From assembly GCA_037953625.1 (NCBI GenBank), contig CM075655.1:124503001-124567000 (forward strand): a stretch of 64,000 nucleotides of DNA, given 5' to 3'. A program made the translations under genes and the position numbers. The first letter of the stretch is position 1. Each line of letters opens with the position of its first letter. Below the pieces are notes generated by a model. That model did not search any database. It was given only the letters and a program-made list of their open reading frames with translations, and was not told the origin of the DNA. Positions 10,320 through 21,925 of the stretch are shown here, piece by piece. The DNA is from Crotalaria pallida (Eukaryota; Streptophyta; Magnoliopsida; Fabales; Fabaceae).

Positions 10320-13085
10320 AAAAAACCCTCATCAACTCCCTCACGTCTCTCTCTTTCCGTCTTCCTCCTCACTCACTCTCTCTTTCTTCTCTCCCTCTCA
10401 TCTACACTGCTCCCTCTCTCAAGTCTATCTCTCTTTCTCTCTCACGCTCTCTCTCTTTCTCACTCATCATCTCATCACCACGCCGCCGCAAATCGCGGCC
10501 GCCACCACCACCCGCTCTCTCTTTTGCTCTCTCCTTCTCCCATCACCACACCGCCAGGAAGGGGTTTTGGTCGCACGGCTCTCCTGGTAGCAGCGCCACC
10601 AACCACGCTCCCCATCGCCGCTGTTCACCGTCAAGCCGCCGTCGCAAGGTCGTCGGAATTCGACGGGGCTGCCACCGTTAGCTTCGTCCCATCCTCCTCT
10701 CTATTTTTTCCAACTACCCCTCGAGGTGATTCTCACTCCTATTAATTCGTTTTCACATTTATTTGAAGTTGTTAAAATTCTTAGATTTGATATTCATGAT
10801 ACTTATTTTTGCCCTTTAAAAAATTGAATACATATTCACAATCCTCATGCCTTGGGTATACTAGAGTGCTGTTTAATTTGAGTTTGGTGAACTTTGAATT
10901 TTAAGGGTTTTGATAATTTATTATTTGGGGCTTTTGATATTAGAGATTTTAATTTATGAAATTGATGTTATATTTGTGAAATGGGACATTATTATAACAT
11001 TATTATAGTCATTAGCTTCTTTGATGGGTGTAGCTCTAAGCTTCTTCGATGGTGTTCCAACAACACCCTCTTTGTTATCTTCTCTTATAATAATTTGTTT
11101 TTGTTATTTGATGATGAACTAAGTTTTTATTATTTGTTTTTTTAGTTGCAGTTAGAGTTACTTTCCTGACTTCTGATGGTGAGTTTAAAAGAGATTGAAT
11201 TTTTAAATTTGATAGTGTTGATGTCTCTTAAATGGTAGAATCCATCTTAAGAGGAGGGTGATCAGAAGATGTGGGTCTCAGGTAAATTTACCCATTTCTC
11301 TTTGTTTGGGGTAAATGCTGATGTTGATAAAAATATGTGCTTTGTGGTCCATTATTTTTGAGAGACACAAAAAATATTGCACATCACATCTTTGATAAAA
11401 ATCCTCAATGATTGTTGTTGCTTTGTGTTCTTTGCAGACTTCATCAATCTTGGGCAAAATTTACTCCAAGCTAATTTACTTCATCATTAGGTGCTGACCT
11501 TTGTAAGAATCTTTCTCCTTCTCATGCATATTCTTTTAAACTCAATCATGATTGTGTTAAGGAGTATGATTTGCCTTCTAATATTTGTAATAATGCATTG
11601 TACCTCTCACGGTCTCACCTATGGATAAAAGGTTGAATAAAAATTAGTATAATTGGATCGACGACTACTAATCCAGTAAAGTAAGCTATAAAGGAATCCA
11701 ACTTTCTAAGTTTTAAATGCATCACCGTAGCTGCATGCATATCAAAGTTATCAAATTTTAGCCTTCAATTATACTGTGGATGAGAATAGATTTTGTTATG
11801 ATGCAAGCACCCCTTTCATTTTGCAGGTCTTTAATTTGTAAGACTCTCCTTCATTCTGAAATTTCCAATGAATATTTGTTTTAAATTTTTCAGAGTCATG
11901 CCTCATGGACAGAAGAACCAATTGGAGATAAGCATATCGTTTCACAACTTGATCCGATGCCAATGGTTGGTATCATCATCACCTTTGTTTTTTTATCAAA
12001 TTCAATAGCAATCTTATTTCATAATTTTGATACATTTTAGCTTCCTTATCTGCATATTCTACATTGTAGCAACCAAGCAACACATTGCTGATAATCTCAA
12101 AGCCTGACATGAATTGCTTCCAAATCCAGCAGAGGTAAATCTGTTGTTTGTTTAAGAATCATTAATGCTGTGAAAAGGTTGAAAATGATATATTCTATTT
12201 TGTCTTGATTAGTAGATTGGAATGTGATGCCTAAACTAATCTATACTACCACCCCTTAGTTTATGTGTCAATTTTTCAGATACTCTACTGCTCAATATTT
12301 ATTTTTTTGGTTGCTAACTGTTCATTGCATTTGGTGATGACACTATTACTATTTTGCTAACAAACATATGATTATGAAAAAGAAAATGCTAAGGGAAATA
12401 AAACCTAATTTCTAAAATCATAAGCATGTGGGAGAATATATCATCTACATGAGGATAGATATATAACTTATACCCTAATGAGGATAGATATATCATCTAC
12501 ATGATTGCTTAATCCTCATGAAACTGTGGGAGAATTAATATCATGAAGTTTATTGACAAACAGAGGCTGTCATCAACCAGTAAAATATATAAACAGGAAG
12601 GTGATAGTGGTGGAGTGAAAGTTGACAAGGTACTTGGTAAAATATAAATCTATATACAGAAATCATTTTCTTTCTTTCATATTTCCATTTTCATTCGCAA
12701 TAAACACTTCCAAAACATATAGATAGTACTGTAGATTGTTTCAGGTATTGAAAATCCTCAAATAGTCGGGTTATCATAAAAATTTATGCTTACCAGGTTG
12801 AGATTACCTAACTCTATTTCTTTTATTTCTTACTGCATACATTTCCAAAAGATAGAGATGAGGATATTTATTAAGCAGTTGACAGGGAAGCAGCTTCAAC
12901 CCAAAAATTCATAGAAGCATTGCATAATAAGAAATAGACGTCATTAGTAGCATCTTCAGACCAATCACAACCACTGAATAAGAAGTAGCTTATTTCCCAG
13001 AGTCCCATGCCTTTTCTTCTCAAGGCGTGAGGTGGAGGACCTTCAATGAGCTTCCAACATCTTATTGATAAGTTTGGATCCAAAA
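10320..13085. pseudogene. Captured gene-like DNA within the Helitron
   Basis: A CT-rich leader (10330-10480) gives way to GC-rich coding-like DNA (10480-10740, Ala/Pro/Arg-rich frame 10524-10745). AT-rich intron-like stretches then alternate with possible exons bounded by GT/AG, for example an AG at about 11892 before a segment beginning AGTCATGCC. On the opposite strand, 13083-12871 is an open frame of 70 codons with balanced composition (includes WEISYFLFSGCDW). I recognise no family. Its position inside a Helitron suggests captured fragments of one or two host genes, broken and probably not functional. Confidence 0.4.
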
Positions 13086-13400
13086 CATATGTATAAAAAT
13101 AATTTTGTAAGTCTGTATATTACGGAAAATTTTATATTCCTTCAGTCTTTTATATTTTTTTTAAATGAAGACTGAAGGAATTGTTTATATTGTCAGTATA
13201 ATTGTTTATATTCCTTCAAAAATATTTTCCATTTTCTTATTATTAAGCTAATATTAATAATAATAACCCATAATTAAAGACATAATAATTTCATTACTGC
13301 AACAATATATTTCACCTAATATTTAAACCCATAATAATTTCATACTTAAACTGGTGGGTTGCCGTATTGCCCACGTGCGTGGCACGGGGTTGGTTCCTAG

Positions 13401-14058
13401 TTTTAATTATAACTAATCGTTTTAACCTCAAAATGTTTACAACTTTATTGGAAAGGGTCGTGACTTGTGACCTGTGAGTTGGTTCGCAATCGCAAACAAG
13501 GGAAACCTAGAAGAGGCCATAAAGCACGCGACCCTTCATGGCAACCTATAATTGATTAGTGCAGTAGTATTATACTGTCCTGAAACGACCTCATACCCTC
13601 AGCGTTGAAACCCGCGTCAACACACATAGGTATAGAGGTTTTCCCCGTAAATAACTCAACAATCCAGGGGTAACGTTACAAATGAACTTTCCCGCCCAAA
13701 AGCAATGACCCTTGTCACTTGTCAGAAAAATCAAAACAAGAAAAAAAATAAAAAAATAAAAATCTCAGCGCCTATATTAATTTGCTGTTTTCCTCCATCC
13801 ACTAACCCACTCACTCACTCACTCACTCTCTCACATAATTTCTCAAGGTCCTTTCACTTCCTTCTTCTCCGGCAAAGCAATAAACACCTCTCCACTCTTC
13901 TCATTCCTAATTTCTCCCTTTTTCCATTTCTACCCCTCCCTCTCCCAGGTTTTGTGTTTCTTCATCTTAGCCCTAACGCTGTTTAGTGTTTACCTTTGAC
14001 TTTTATAACTTTTGTTCATTGTGCTTTTTGTGTGTTTTCCGTGATTTTAGGGTTCGAA
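13401..14058 (+). promoter_or_regulatory. DDM1 promoter and 5' UTR region
   Basis: The 658 bp between the Helitron end and the DDM1 start codon. It contains the exact E2F consensus TTTCCCGC at 13688-13695, a weak TATA-like CCTATATTAAT near 13771-13781, then a CT-rich leader (13795-13950). A donor-like CAG/GTTTTG near 13949 and acceptor TTTTAG ending at 14050 could make a small 5'-UTR intron. Start sites are inferred. Confidence 0.5.
13688..13695 (+). promoter_or_regulatory. E2F consensus site upstream of DDM1
   Basis: TTTCCCGC matches the plant E2F consensus TTTSSCGC exactly, 364 bp before the DDM1 ATG and 80-100 bp upstream of the likely TATA region. E2F sites drive S-phase expression of replication and chromatin genes. 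Function here is inferred. Confidence 0.55.
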
Positions 14059-17000
14059 ATGGAAACGAATGCGAAGAACAACGTGAAGATCGAAGACCTA
14101 GCGGAGTCGCCGACTTCGGTGCTCGAAGATGAGGTCCTTTTATTTTGTGATTATACCAAATTTAAAGCATTACATAAGTTCATGCTTGTAAAAATAGCCG
14201 TTTATTTCAGTAACTGTCACACGCACAATGCATTGTAACTTTTGAATTGCTTTGTTGGTTTTAACCAATGGTTACAATATGAATTAGTTGTTGTAAAAGA
14301 TTGTGATAAAATTGGTGTTGCTTATGCTGTGCTTATTTTGTTATTTATTCCCAAATGTTAAGGATGCTTGTGCTGTGGAAGCTGAAGTTAAGTCCGAAGA
14401 AGAGGTGCTTTTAGATATCAAAGATGAAGGATCCTTGCTTTTATCAGATTCGATAGCTCGGGAGGAAGAGAAATTGCTTAAAGCACGGGCAAAGGAAGAG
14501 GAGAAACAGAGCGTGGAGGCAGCTGACCTCAATGACACTCAGTTTAACAAATTGGATGAGCTTTTGACACAGACCAAACTATACTCGGAGTTTCTTCTGG
14601 AGAAAATGGATGATATCACCCTTGTAATTTTTTTTTTATCAACCTTTCATGTATGCCCAGATTATTGTTCTTGTTGCAGAGTTCTTATTGTTTGAATTTT
14701 TGTTGCTAGAATGGGGGCGGAGAAGAGAATGCAGATGAGCAAGAGAGCAAGCCAGCTACAAAGAAGAAAGGCCGTAAAAGAAAAGCAGCTTCACAGTGCA
14801 ATACCGTGAGTACAATGCACTCTGGCATATCATTGATGCATATCTTTATTGAGAGGCCACTGTATATCCGATTATAAGTGTATAGGAAGTGCAAAAACAA
14901 TGATAGTTTAATCTAGCTTAATTTTTTGGGCTATTGTTGAGAGATGCACAGTTTCTGATCTCTGTGAATAGTAAAACGTGTTCATATCTTGTACTATTTG
15001 TATTTATTGCATTAGAAAGTTTTAGTGTTCTCCTTATCTCTTTCCCTTCAAAGCATGATTTAACCATGCAAATTTCGTTTTCCCCATTTTGTTTGACTTG
15101 CATCTGGCTTGTGGTTATTTAATCAATAGTGTGTTATCATATTTGAAATTACTTTAGGGGAAGGCAAAAAGGGCAGTTGCTGCCATGCTCACAAGATCTA
15201 AAGAAAGTGAGAAGACTGAAGATATGCACATGAGCGAGGAGGACAAAATTGCACAACAGCAGAAGGAACTCATGCCTTTACTGACAGGTGGAAAATTGAA
15301 ATCTTATCAATTGAAGGGTGTGAAGTGGTTGATTTCCTTGTGGCAAAATGGACTGAATGGGATTCTTGCGGATCAAATGGGTCTTGGGAAGACAATCCAA
15401 ACAATTGGGTTTCTTTCACATTTGAAAGGGAAAGGTCTGCATGGGCCATACATGATAATTGCTCCCCTATCAACCCTCTCAAATTGGATGAATGAGATTT
15501 CTAGGTAGATCAGTATATGTTTTGTTCAACGTTTTTTGCTTGATTATTATATCAATATTATTATTTCATGTTTCTGCTTGTGATCTTGATCATTTGAATT
15601 CATGTATATAGGTTTGCACCATCACTACCTGCTGTTATCTACCATGGTGACAAGAAAGAGAGAGATGACATCCGAAGGAAACTTATGCCTAGAACAGTTG
15701 GCCCCAAATTTCCTATTATAATCACTTCTTATGAGGTTGCTTTAAATGATGCTAGGAAATGTTTCGCTGCATACAATTGGAAATATCTTGTTGTCGATGA
15801 GGTAAATAATGTTACTTATTTGAAAGTATATGCATCTCTGTGTCTTGACTCAAGAATACTTCTATAATCAGAAGTTTGTATGCTTCTTTCATTCTAACTA
15901 AATATAATTTTTTTTTAAACTTTGAAGGGGCACAGGCTCAAAAACTCGAAATGCAAACTAGTGAAGGCATTGAAATTCTTAAATGTAGAGAATAAGCTTC
16001 TTCTATCTGGGACTCCTCTTCAGAATAACTTGGCTGAGTTATGGTCATTGTTGAACTTCATTTTACCTGATATTTTCTCATCCCTTGAAGAATTTGAGTC
16101 ATGGTTAGTGCCATTTGGCTATTACTTATTTTGAGGTCATGCTTCTTTTCCACATTCCTGTAGAGATGTACCAACTGTGTATTGAGAGCTTTATATATTT
16201 TGAGCTATATTAGTATCCCTTTGCATATTAAAGGGAAGCATTTTGTCTCTTTAACGACATTTAAATGAACTAAGTTCAGTATGCTAACCTGTTGTTTATT
16301 ATAATTTACTGTATGATATTACATTATCAATCTTGTTGGATGTTTCTTCAACTTTATTATGATTTTTATTTGAGCTTGTGGGGTTTGCCTAGCACTTCCT
16401 CTTGGCCCTAGCCCCCTTGCATCAATTCTGTTTTTCCTTTGAACCATTTTATTAATTCTGCACGATTGCTTGATCAGTGGTTGTGCATATATGCCTTTTG
16501 GAATTATTGATTATGGTTTTTATAATACAAAACAAAATACCATGCCTTAGTTTTACTCTGTTTTTAAAATTGAACTGTTGTGTAGGTTTAATCTGTCAGG
16601 AAAGTGCAATAACGGAGCAAGCAAGGAAGAACTTGAAGAGAAGAGAAGATCCCAGGTATGCATTTTTCAATTGCTTATTTCCCTTGTTTTTTCATACCAC
16701 TTATCCATTCCATATATAAACTAGAAGGGTGAATGTACTCATCACATGTAGGTAGTGGCAAAGCTGCATGCCATACTTCGACCCTTTCTTCTCCGTAGGA
16801 TGAAGACTGATGTTGAGCTGATGTTGCCACGGAAGAAAGAGATCATTGTATATGCAACCATGACTGAACATCAGAAGAAATTACAGGATCATTTGATCAA
16901 TAAGACAATGGAGAAGTATTTAAAAGAAAAATCATCAACTGGTAAGATTTGTTTCCAGTCTTTCCTTTGTCAACAGCGAAGAGGGTTTCTTGCAATTTGT

Positions 17001-19729
17001 ATACCTTTACCCTCAGTTATGTGCGTTTCTGTCCTGGAATACAATCAACTTTTGGTTTATTTGGCTTACATTTTTACTTAGTCTTGTATTACACATTTAC
17101 ACTTGCAGTTGCATTTGATTAAGAAACTGTATTAATATCATATCGCAATGCTCTACTGCAGGACATGCAACCAAATCAATTAATAATTTGGTTATTCAAC
17201 TTAGAAAGGTCTGCAATCACCCCGACATCTTAGAGTCAAGCTTTGATGATACCTGTAAGTACCGTGGGATTGATTGTTTTTACTGAATTGATTCCCTAGG
17301 ATTCTCAACTAAGCTATATTTTTCTTTCTTGATAGATTTATATCCTCCTATAAATGAGATAGTTGAGCAATGTGGGAAATTTCAATTGCTCGATCGGTTG
17401 TTGGAACAGTTGCTTGCACGGAAGCACAAGGTATTCCTTTTAGTGCTGTGTTTATGTATTTCCACTTTCCTTTTTATTGCCATGCTGTTTCTCATGAACA
17501 CTTGCATTTGCTAATTGCCATCAGGTTCTGATCTTTAGTCAGTGGACTAAAGTGTTAGATATAATGGATTATTATTTTGGTGAGAAGGGCCTTGAAGTTT
17601 GTAGGATTGATGGTGGAGTGAAACTGGCTGATAGGAAAAGACAGGTTTGTGCCAAATTGCCCATACATGAAAAACTTAATCACACAATTCAATTTTCTTT
17701 TATGATATTTATTTTTAATGTTTCTGTTTTAGGTTTTCTGATTTGACTTATTGCATAGTTTTTAAAATCTTTCTTTGTGGATTGGATTTATCAATGATTC
17801 CATTGTAGCTGAAGCATTAATGGACATTGATCCTGCTAATTTTGCTTGTATCATGATTTTTTTAGACATCCTCTGATTAACAAGCTTCATTAGAGTATGA
17901 CTGTTTAAAAATTGGCTGATTATCTCTCGTTTTTACATGCGCTGCAAATCTGTAATACACTTCTACTGAGATCTTAGTTGTTCTTTGCGAGTCCAGTGAT
18001 CTTAATCACCAAGGATGGATTTAAGTGGCTGAAATTAATCGTAATTGATTGATAAATCTTTTTCCCTTGAACAGATTGAGGATTTCAATGATCCAGACAG
18101 CAACTGCAGAATCTTTCTTCTTTCTACTAGGGCTGGTGGTTTGGGAATTAACCTCACTGCAGCTGACACTTGTATTCTCTATGACAGTGACTGGGTACTT
18201 TTTTGTCATTTACCTTTTTACTTTGTATTGTTTGACTCGAAAGTATATATTGCTTATAAAATTCTTTGTATTCCAGAATCCTCAGATGGATTTACAGGCC
18301 ATGGACAGATGTCATAGAATAGGTCAAACCAAGCCTGTCCATGTTTACAGGCTCTCAACTGCTCAATCTGTGGAGGTACTTGGCGCTGTTGTATATTTGG
18401 CTGCTGCTCAATTTGTAGTGCATGACTGGTGGCATTTTATATTGAGTTGGATCTGACATTCTGTTTACAGGTTCGCATGTTGAAAAGAGCTTTCAGCAAG
18501 TTGATGCTTGAACATGTGGTGATCGGGAAAGGACAGTTTCATCAAGAATGTGCTAAGCCTGTCAGCGCAGTTGAATTGGAGGTTTGTACATTAGCATGTG
18601 CATTCTGGTGGTTTCTGATTTACTATCTTCCGTTCTTGTGTGGTTAAATTTAGTAGTGACGTTGTCAACCTTATTGACATATAGGCTATGAAGCACCGAT
18701 ACGATATGTATCTGATGTGACGATGCGTCAATTCTCAAAAATAGAGGATATGATACGTTTACTATACACATTTAAAATATGAACAAAAAGTTTATAAAAC
18801 ATACTAAATATAATTGTTATTTCAAAATTTCAAGTTAAGAATATCCTTTAGAGATTATTAAGCACGAAACGAAAAATATATTGTCATTAGAAATTGATGC
18901 CTATTGAATTAAATAGGAATAGTATCAATCCCATTTACCATTATTAGGATTCCTTTTATAAATCAAATTAACATTTTTGATTAATAGAAGAAAGGAATAG
19001 CGTGTCGCTGTTTTATATACATTTCTATATTAAATACATCAAGTGTCCACAAAGGTATCAAAAGGTATTTTATGAGTTTTGGATTAATATTTATAATTTT
19101 TTTGATAAATTGATTCCGATACTTCATGGATACGTATGATGAAGTATCGTAAAGTATTAGTATCGGATTTGAATACATGAGGCAAATTAAAGGATTGGTG
19201 GTGCTTCATAGCATTTAGTTACTATATCTAGACAAGAACAGTGAAAGATGGTTATAAGAAATTAAGAAAATAAGTTTTATCAGAGCTTAAACACCTCTGA
19301 CTATAAGATCTTAAGGAGGATTTGCTTACCTGGTGGGCTATTGTCAATTTACTTATATGTTTGCCATAAATAGATCAGCTAAAATTAATTGTCAATATGA
19401 ACTGAGACTAAAATACAAAAGTTGATTTGGGATTGAATTATAGTATTACAATACATTAATTGGAGTTTTTGCATATCTGATTCAAGGAAGAGGATATTTT
19501 GGCACTGCTTAGAGGAGATGAAGAAACTGCTGAAGACAAGTTTATACAAACAGATATAAGTGATGAAGACCTGGCTAAGTTGTTGGATCGCAGTGATCTT
19601 GTTATCCATAACTCAAGGGATGATAAAAACTTCAAAGCTCCGGTCAGTACATTTCCTCTTAGAGGTCCTGGGTGGGAAGTGGTGCTACCAACTGCCTCAG
19701 GGGGCATGCTGTCCACTCTTAACAGCTAA
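14059..19729 (+). CDS. DDM1: DDM1-type SNF2 chromatin-remodelling ATPase
   Basis: Swi2/Snf2 remodeller of the DDM1/HELLS (LSH) group, needed for DNA methylation and transposon silencing in heterochromatin. Fifteen coding exons: 14059-14133, 14363-14623, 14710-14805, 15158-15504, 15612-15801, 15928-16103, 16586-16655, 16752-16941, 17162-17254, 17336-17430, 17525-17644, 18075-18194, 18277-18375, 18471-18581, 19487-19729. All junctions are GT-AG and the total is 761 aa, against about 764 in Arabidopsis. Features include an acidic N-terminus, the LDELLTQTKLYSEFLLEKM segment (~89-107), a basic nuclear-localisation cluster KKKGRKRK (~130-137), Walker A DQMGLGKT (216-223), Walker B DEGH (322-325), SGTPLQNN (350-357), VLIFSQW (532-538), STRAGGLG (588-595) and DRCHRIGQ (621-628). 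The C-terminus GWEVVLPTASGGMLSTLNS is a DDM1 hallmark. All catalytic motifs are intact. The last intron (905 bp) holds a MITE. Confidence 0.97.
18686..19211. mobile_element. hAT-like MITE in the last DDM1 intron
   Basis: A 526-bp segment with 12-bp terminal inverted repeats CTATGAAGCACC / GGTGCTTCATAG. The flanks CATATAGG and CATTTAGT agree at 6 of 8 positions, consistent with an old 8-bp hAT target duplication. The inverted similarity extends weakly inward (GATACG... / ...GTATC words). It is non-coding and lies wholly within intron 18582-19486. Confidence 0.65.
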
Positions 19730-21376
19730 TTTCTCGATCGAACTTTTACTTTCTATGGTATGGTATGTAACCCTTTTTTGAGACGATCTCGTAATGATGC
19801 AAGACTTGCTAATGGCCTGGAGGGCAATCATTTTTGTACATGGTTCTGATCAAACTGAGTAGAAATTATGTTATTCTGTGGTCGTGAGTTTAAGTTTAGC
19901 ACTCAACTCGTAGTTGACAAAATTGTATTCCATGGAGAAGGTGACACATCTTTTGCAAGTTTTGAAACCTTTGACGTGCTCCTTATATTCATGAATAGAA
20001 GTAATTGGTTTGGGTTTTTGCTTATCCTGATTTTAAATACTGTATTTTTGCCGTAAACCTTAATTGTAATTAGAATTATTCACAACGATATAGACGCAAA
20101 TATTCACAACGTTTTGTACCCAATATACCTGGCAAAATTTTAGATGAAACTGCGTCGGACTAAGTTTTTCTTTGAACATTTCTATAATGAAAATAATCTA
20201 GAATTAAGTCTAAGCATGTTTGCTGGTTTCCCCAAGTGTCATGTTGGTTTGGAGCAGGACTTCCAACCTTCAAGGTACTGGGTTTGAAACCAACATCCTA
20301 GCAGAAGCAGAAAGTATAAGCATGTCTTTTTTTTTTAAAAAAAAAACTTTTGTAGACCTTAATGAGATTTTTTTTTTAAATTTTCTTTTTTCCTTAATTA
20401 TGTGATTTTATTTAATTTTCAATGATATCGAATTATTTTGCTCTATAATTTTCCAAATTTTAATAATAATATAAACTTATTCACGATATTAAGTGTGTCT
20501 GTGAAAACATGCAAGTCATTTGGATGCATACATTTAGAGAAGCTAATAAGCTTGTTGATGCCTTAGCTAAGCATGATTATTCTATGGAGGTGTTTAGTAA
20601 AATTTTTAATGTCATTTCTTTTTTCGTTAGTTTGTTGTAGTTAGGTGATGCACCATAAGTTCTCTTTGACAGAAACATATAGTTTTTGTTGTGTTTTTTT
20701 GCCGTTGGCCTCGTTTAAGCATAAAAAATATTATTATTCTCTCCTAAGGGCACTTAAGCTTTCTAGAAGTAGAAAAAATATCAAAGTCTCAAGTCTTTCT
20801 TCTCTCGTAAACTTAAAAAACTTCAACTTTCAATGCTTATAAACCATATTTAGCTTCTTAACAAGTGCTCTAGCATTTTCCATTTATGAAAGCTGAAAAT
20901 GAACCTATTAATAAGTAATCTCTCACTATTTTTTTAATCATTTCTAGGGCTGGCAAGCATGCATCATTCATGGTGAATCCTTCCCCTGTCATCTAAACTT
21001 TACTAATAATAAAAAATATTTCAATTTAGTTTTGATACATTCCTAGTATAAATTTTTGTACACTATTACATGACTGCATATGTTATTTGTTAGAATAATG
21101 TTACGTGAATATCATATTTGATATTTGGATCTAATATTTTATTTGTCTTATATATGAAAACAATAAAATTGCATATAATATTTTTCTATTAATTACATTA
21201 TAAAAATATTGGAAAAAATTTCGGTTTACAAGTTCGAAATTGATGAAACGTTGATCTTAAAAATAAACATTTTTATACTATATGATTATTTTGTGCAAAA
21301 GACAATTACATCTCTCGTAAATATGACTAAATGACTTCATACTTTTTCATGTAAGAAAAAAATTATCTTTTTTTTT
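19730..21376. other. DDM1 3' flank and intergenic DNA
   Basis: The first few hundred bases are the presumed DDM1 3' UTR, but no clear polyadenylation site could be fixed. A segment near 20217-20320 with GGGTTTGAAACC next to A/T runs may be a decayed tRNA-derived SINE. The rest is AT-rich with no gene seen. Confidence 0.4.
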
Positions 21377-21379
21377 GGT

Positions 21380-21553
21380 TGCCCACCCGGTTCCCTAAGT
21401 ATTACCTAGGTACATCCGGATCCGACCCGGGTCGCGTGCCTGGCTATGACAGGTGAGTCTCCCAACATGAATTTTCTGCATTCACAAGGACTCGAACTCG
21501 AGACCTTGCTTAAGCGAGACCGAGCCGCTTACCACTCGTCCCAACCCATGTTG
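21380..21553 (-). mobile_element. tRNA-derived SINE, family A copy 1
   Basis: Read on the minus strand it begins CAACATGGGTTGGGACGAG, has an A-box-like GACGAGTGGTAAGCGG and a B-box-like GAGTTCGAGTCCT, and ends ...ACCGGGTGGGC before an A run (T run at 21368-21376 on +). Copy 2 at 41788-41960 is almost identical. Flanks TATCTTTTTTTT and TATCTATTTTTC could be an imperfect target duplication. Confidence 0.8.
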
Positions 21554-21925
21554 ATATCTATTTTTCTTTTTTTTATCCGGTTCTCAAACATAATTATTTT
21601 CATATTATAAACTATTAAATTATGATCGAATTTTAATAGGTTACCCTTTTTTTCATTATTATATTTAAAAAATGTTTACCCTTTAATGGAATCGACAAAC
21701 GCAATTACTGTATGTATGCTCCTGCTGCGTTCTTCTGGCCTGGTTGTGCGAAACATCGCAACTTCGCAAGTGTTGGATTTGCGTTAATTCCATCGAATAA
21801 CAGTAATAGTAATATTAATAATAGGTGTGAGTTTGGATTATCACGTCGGCAATACTACATAACATAACATAACCGAATTCCGTTTTGAAGTTAGAAGAAT
21901 TGTGTAGTGAAGTGAGTGAGTGGAG

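Larger units (their letters stand above)
8603..13400 (+). mobile_element. Non-autonomous Helitron (4.8 kb)
   Basis: The 5' end TCTATACTATATAAAAGAAG fits the plant Helitron 5' consensus (TC followed by TATACTA-like sequence). The 3' end is a hairpin, CGTGC-GTG-GCACG with CCC and GGG extending the stem, followed by GGTTCCTAG, giving the CTRR terminus. The base before is A (8602) and the base after is T (13401), matching Helitron insertion between A and T without target duplication. No Rep/helicase reading frame is present, so it is non-autonomous. The interior holds a 204-bp minisatellite and gene-like DNA at 10320-13085. Assignment rests on the ends. Confidence 0.82.
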
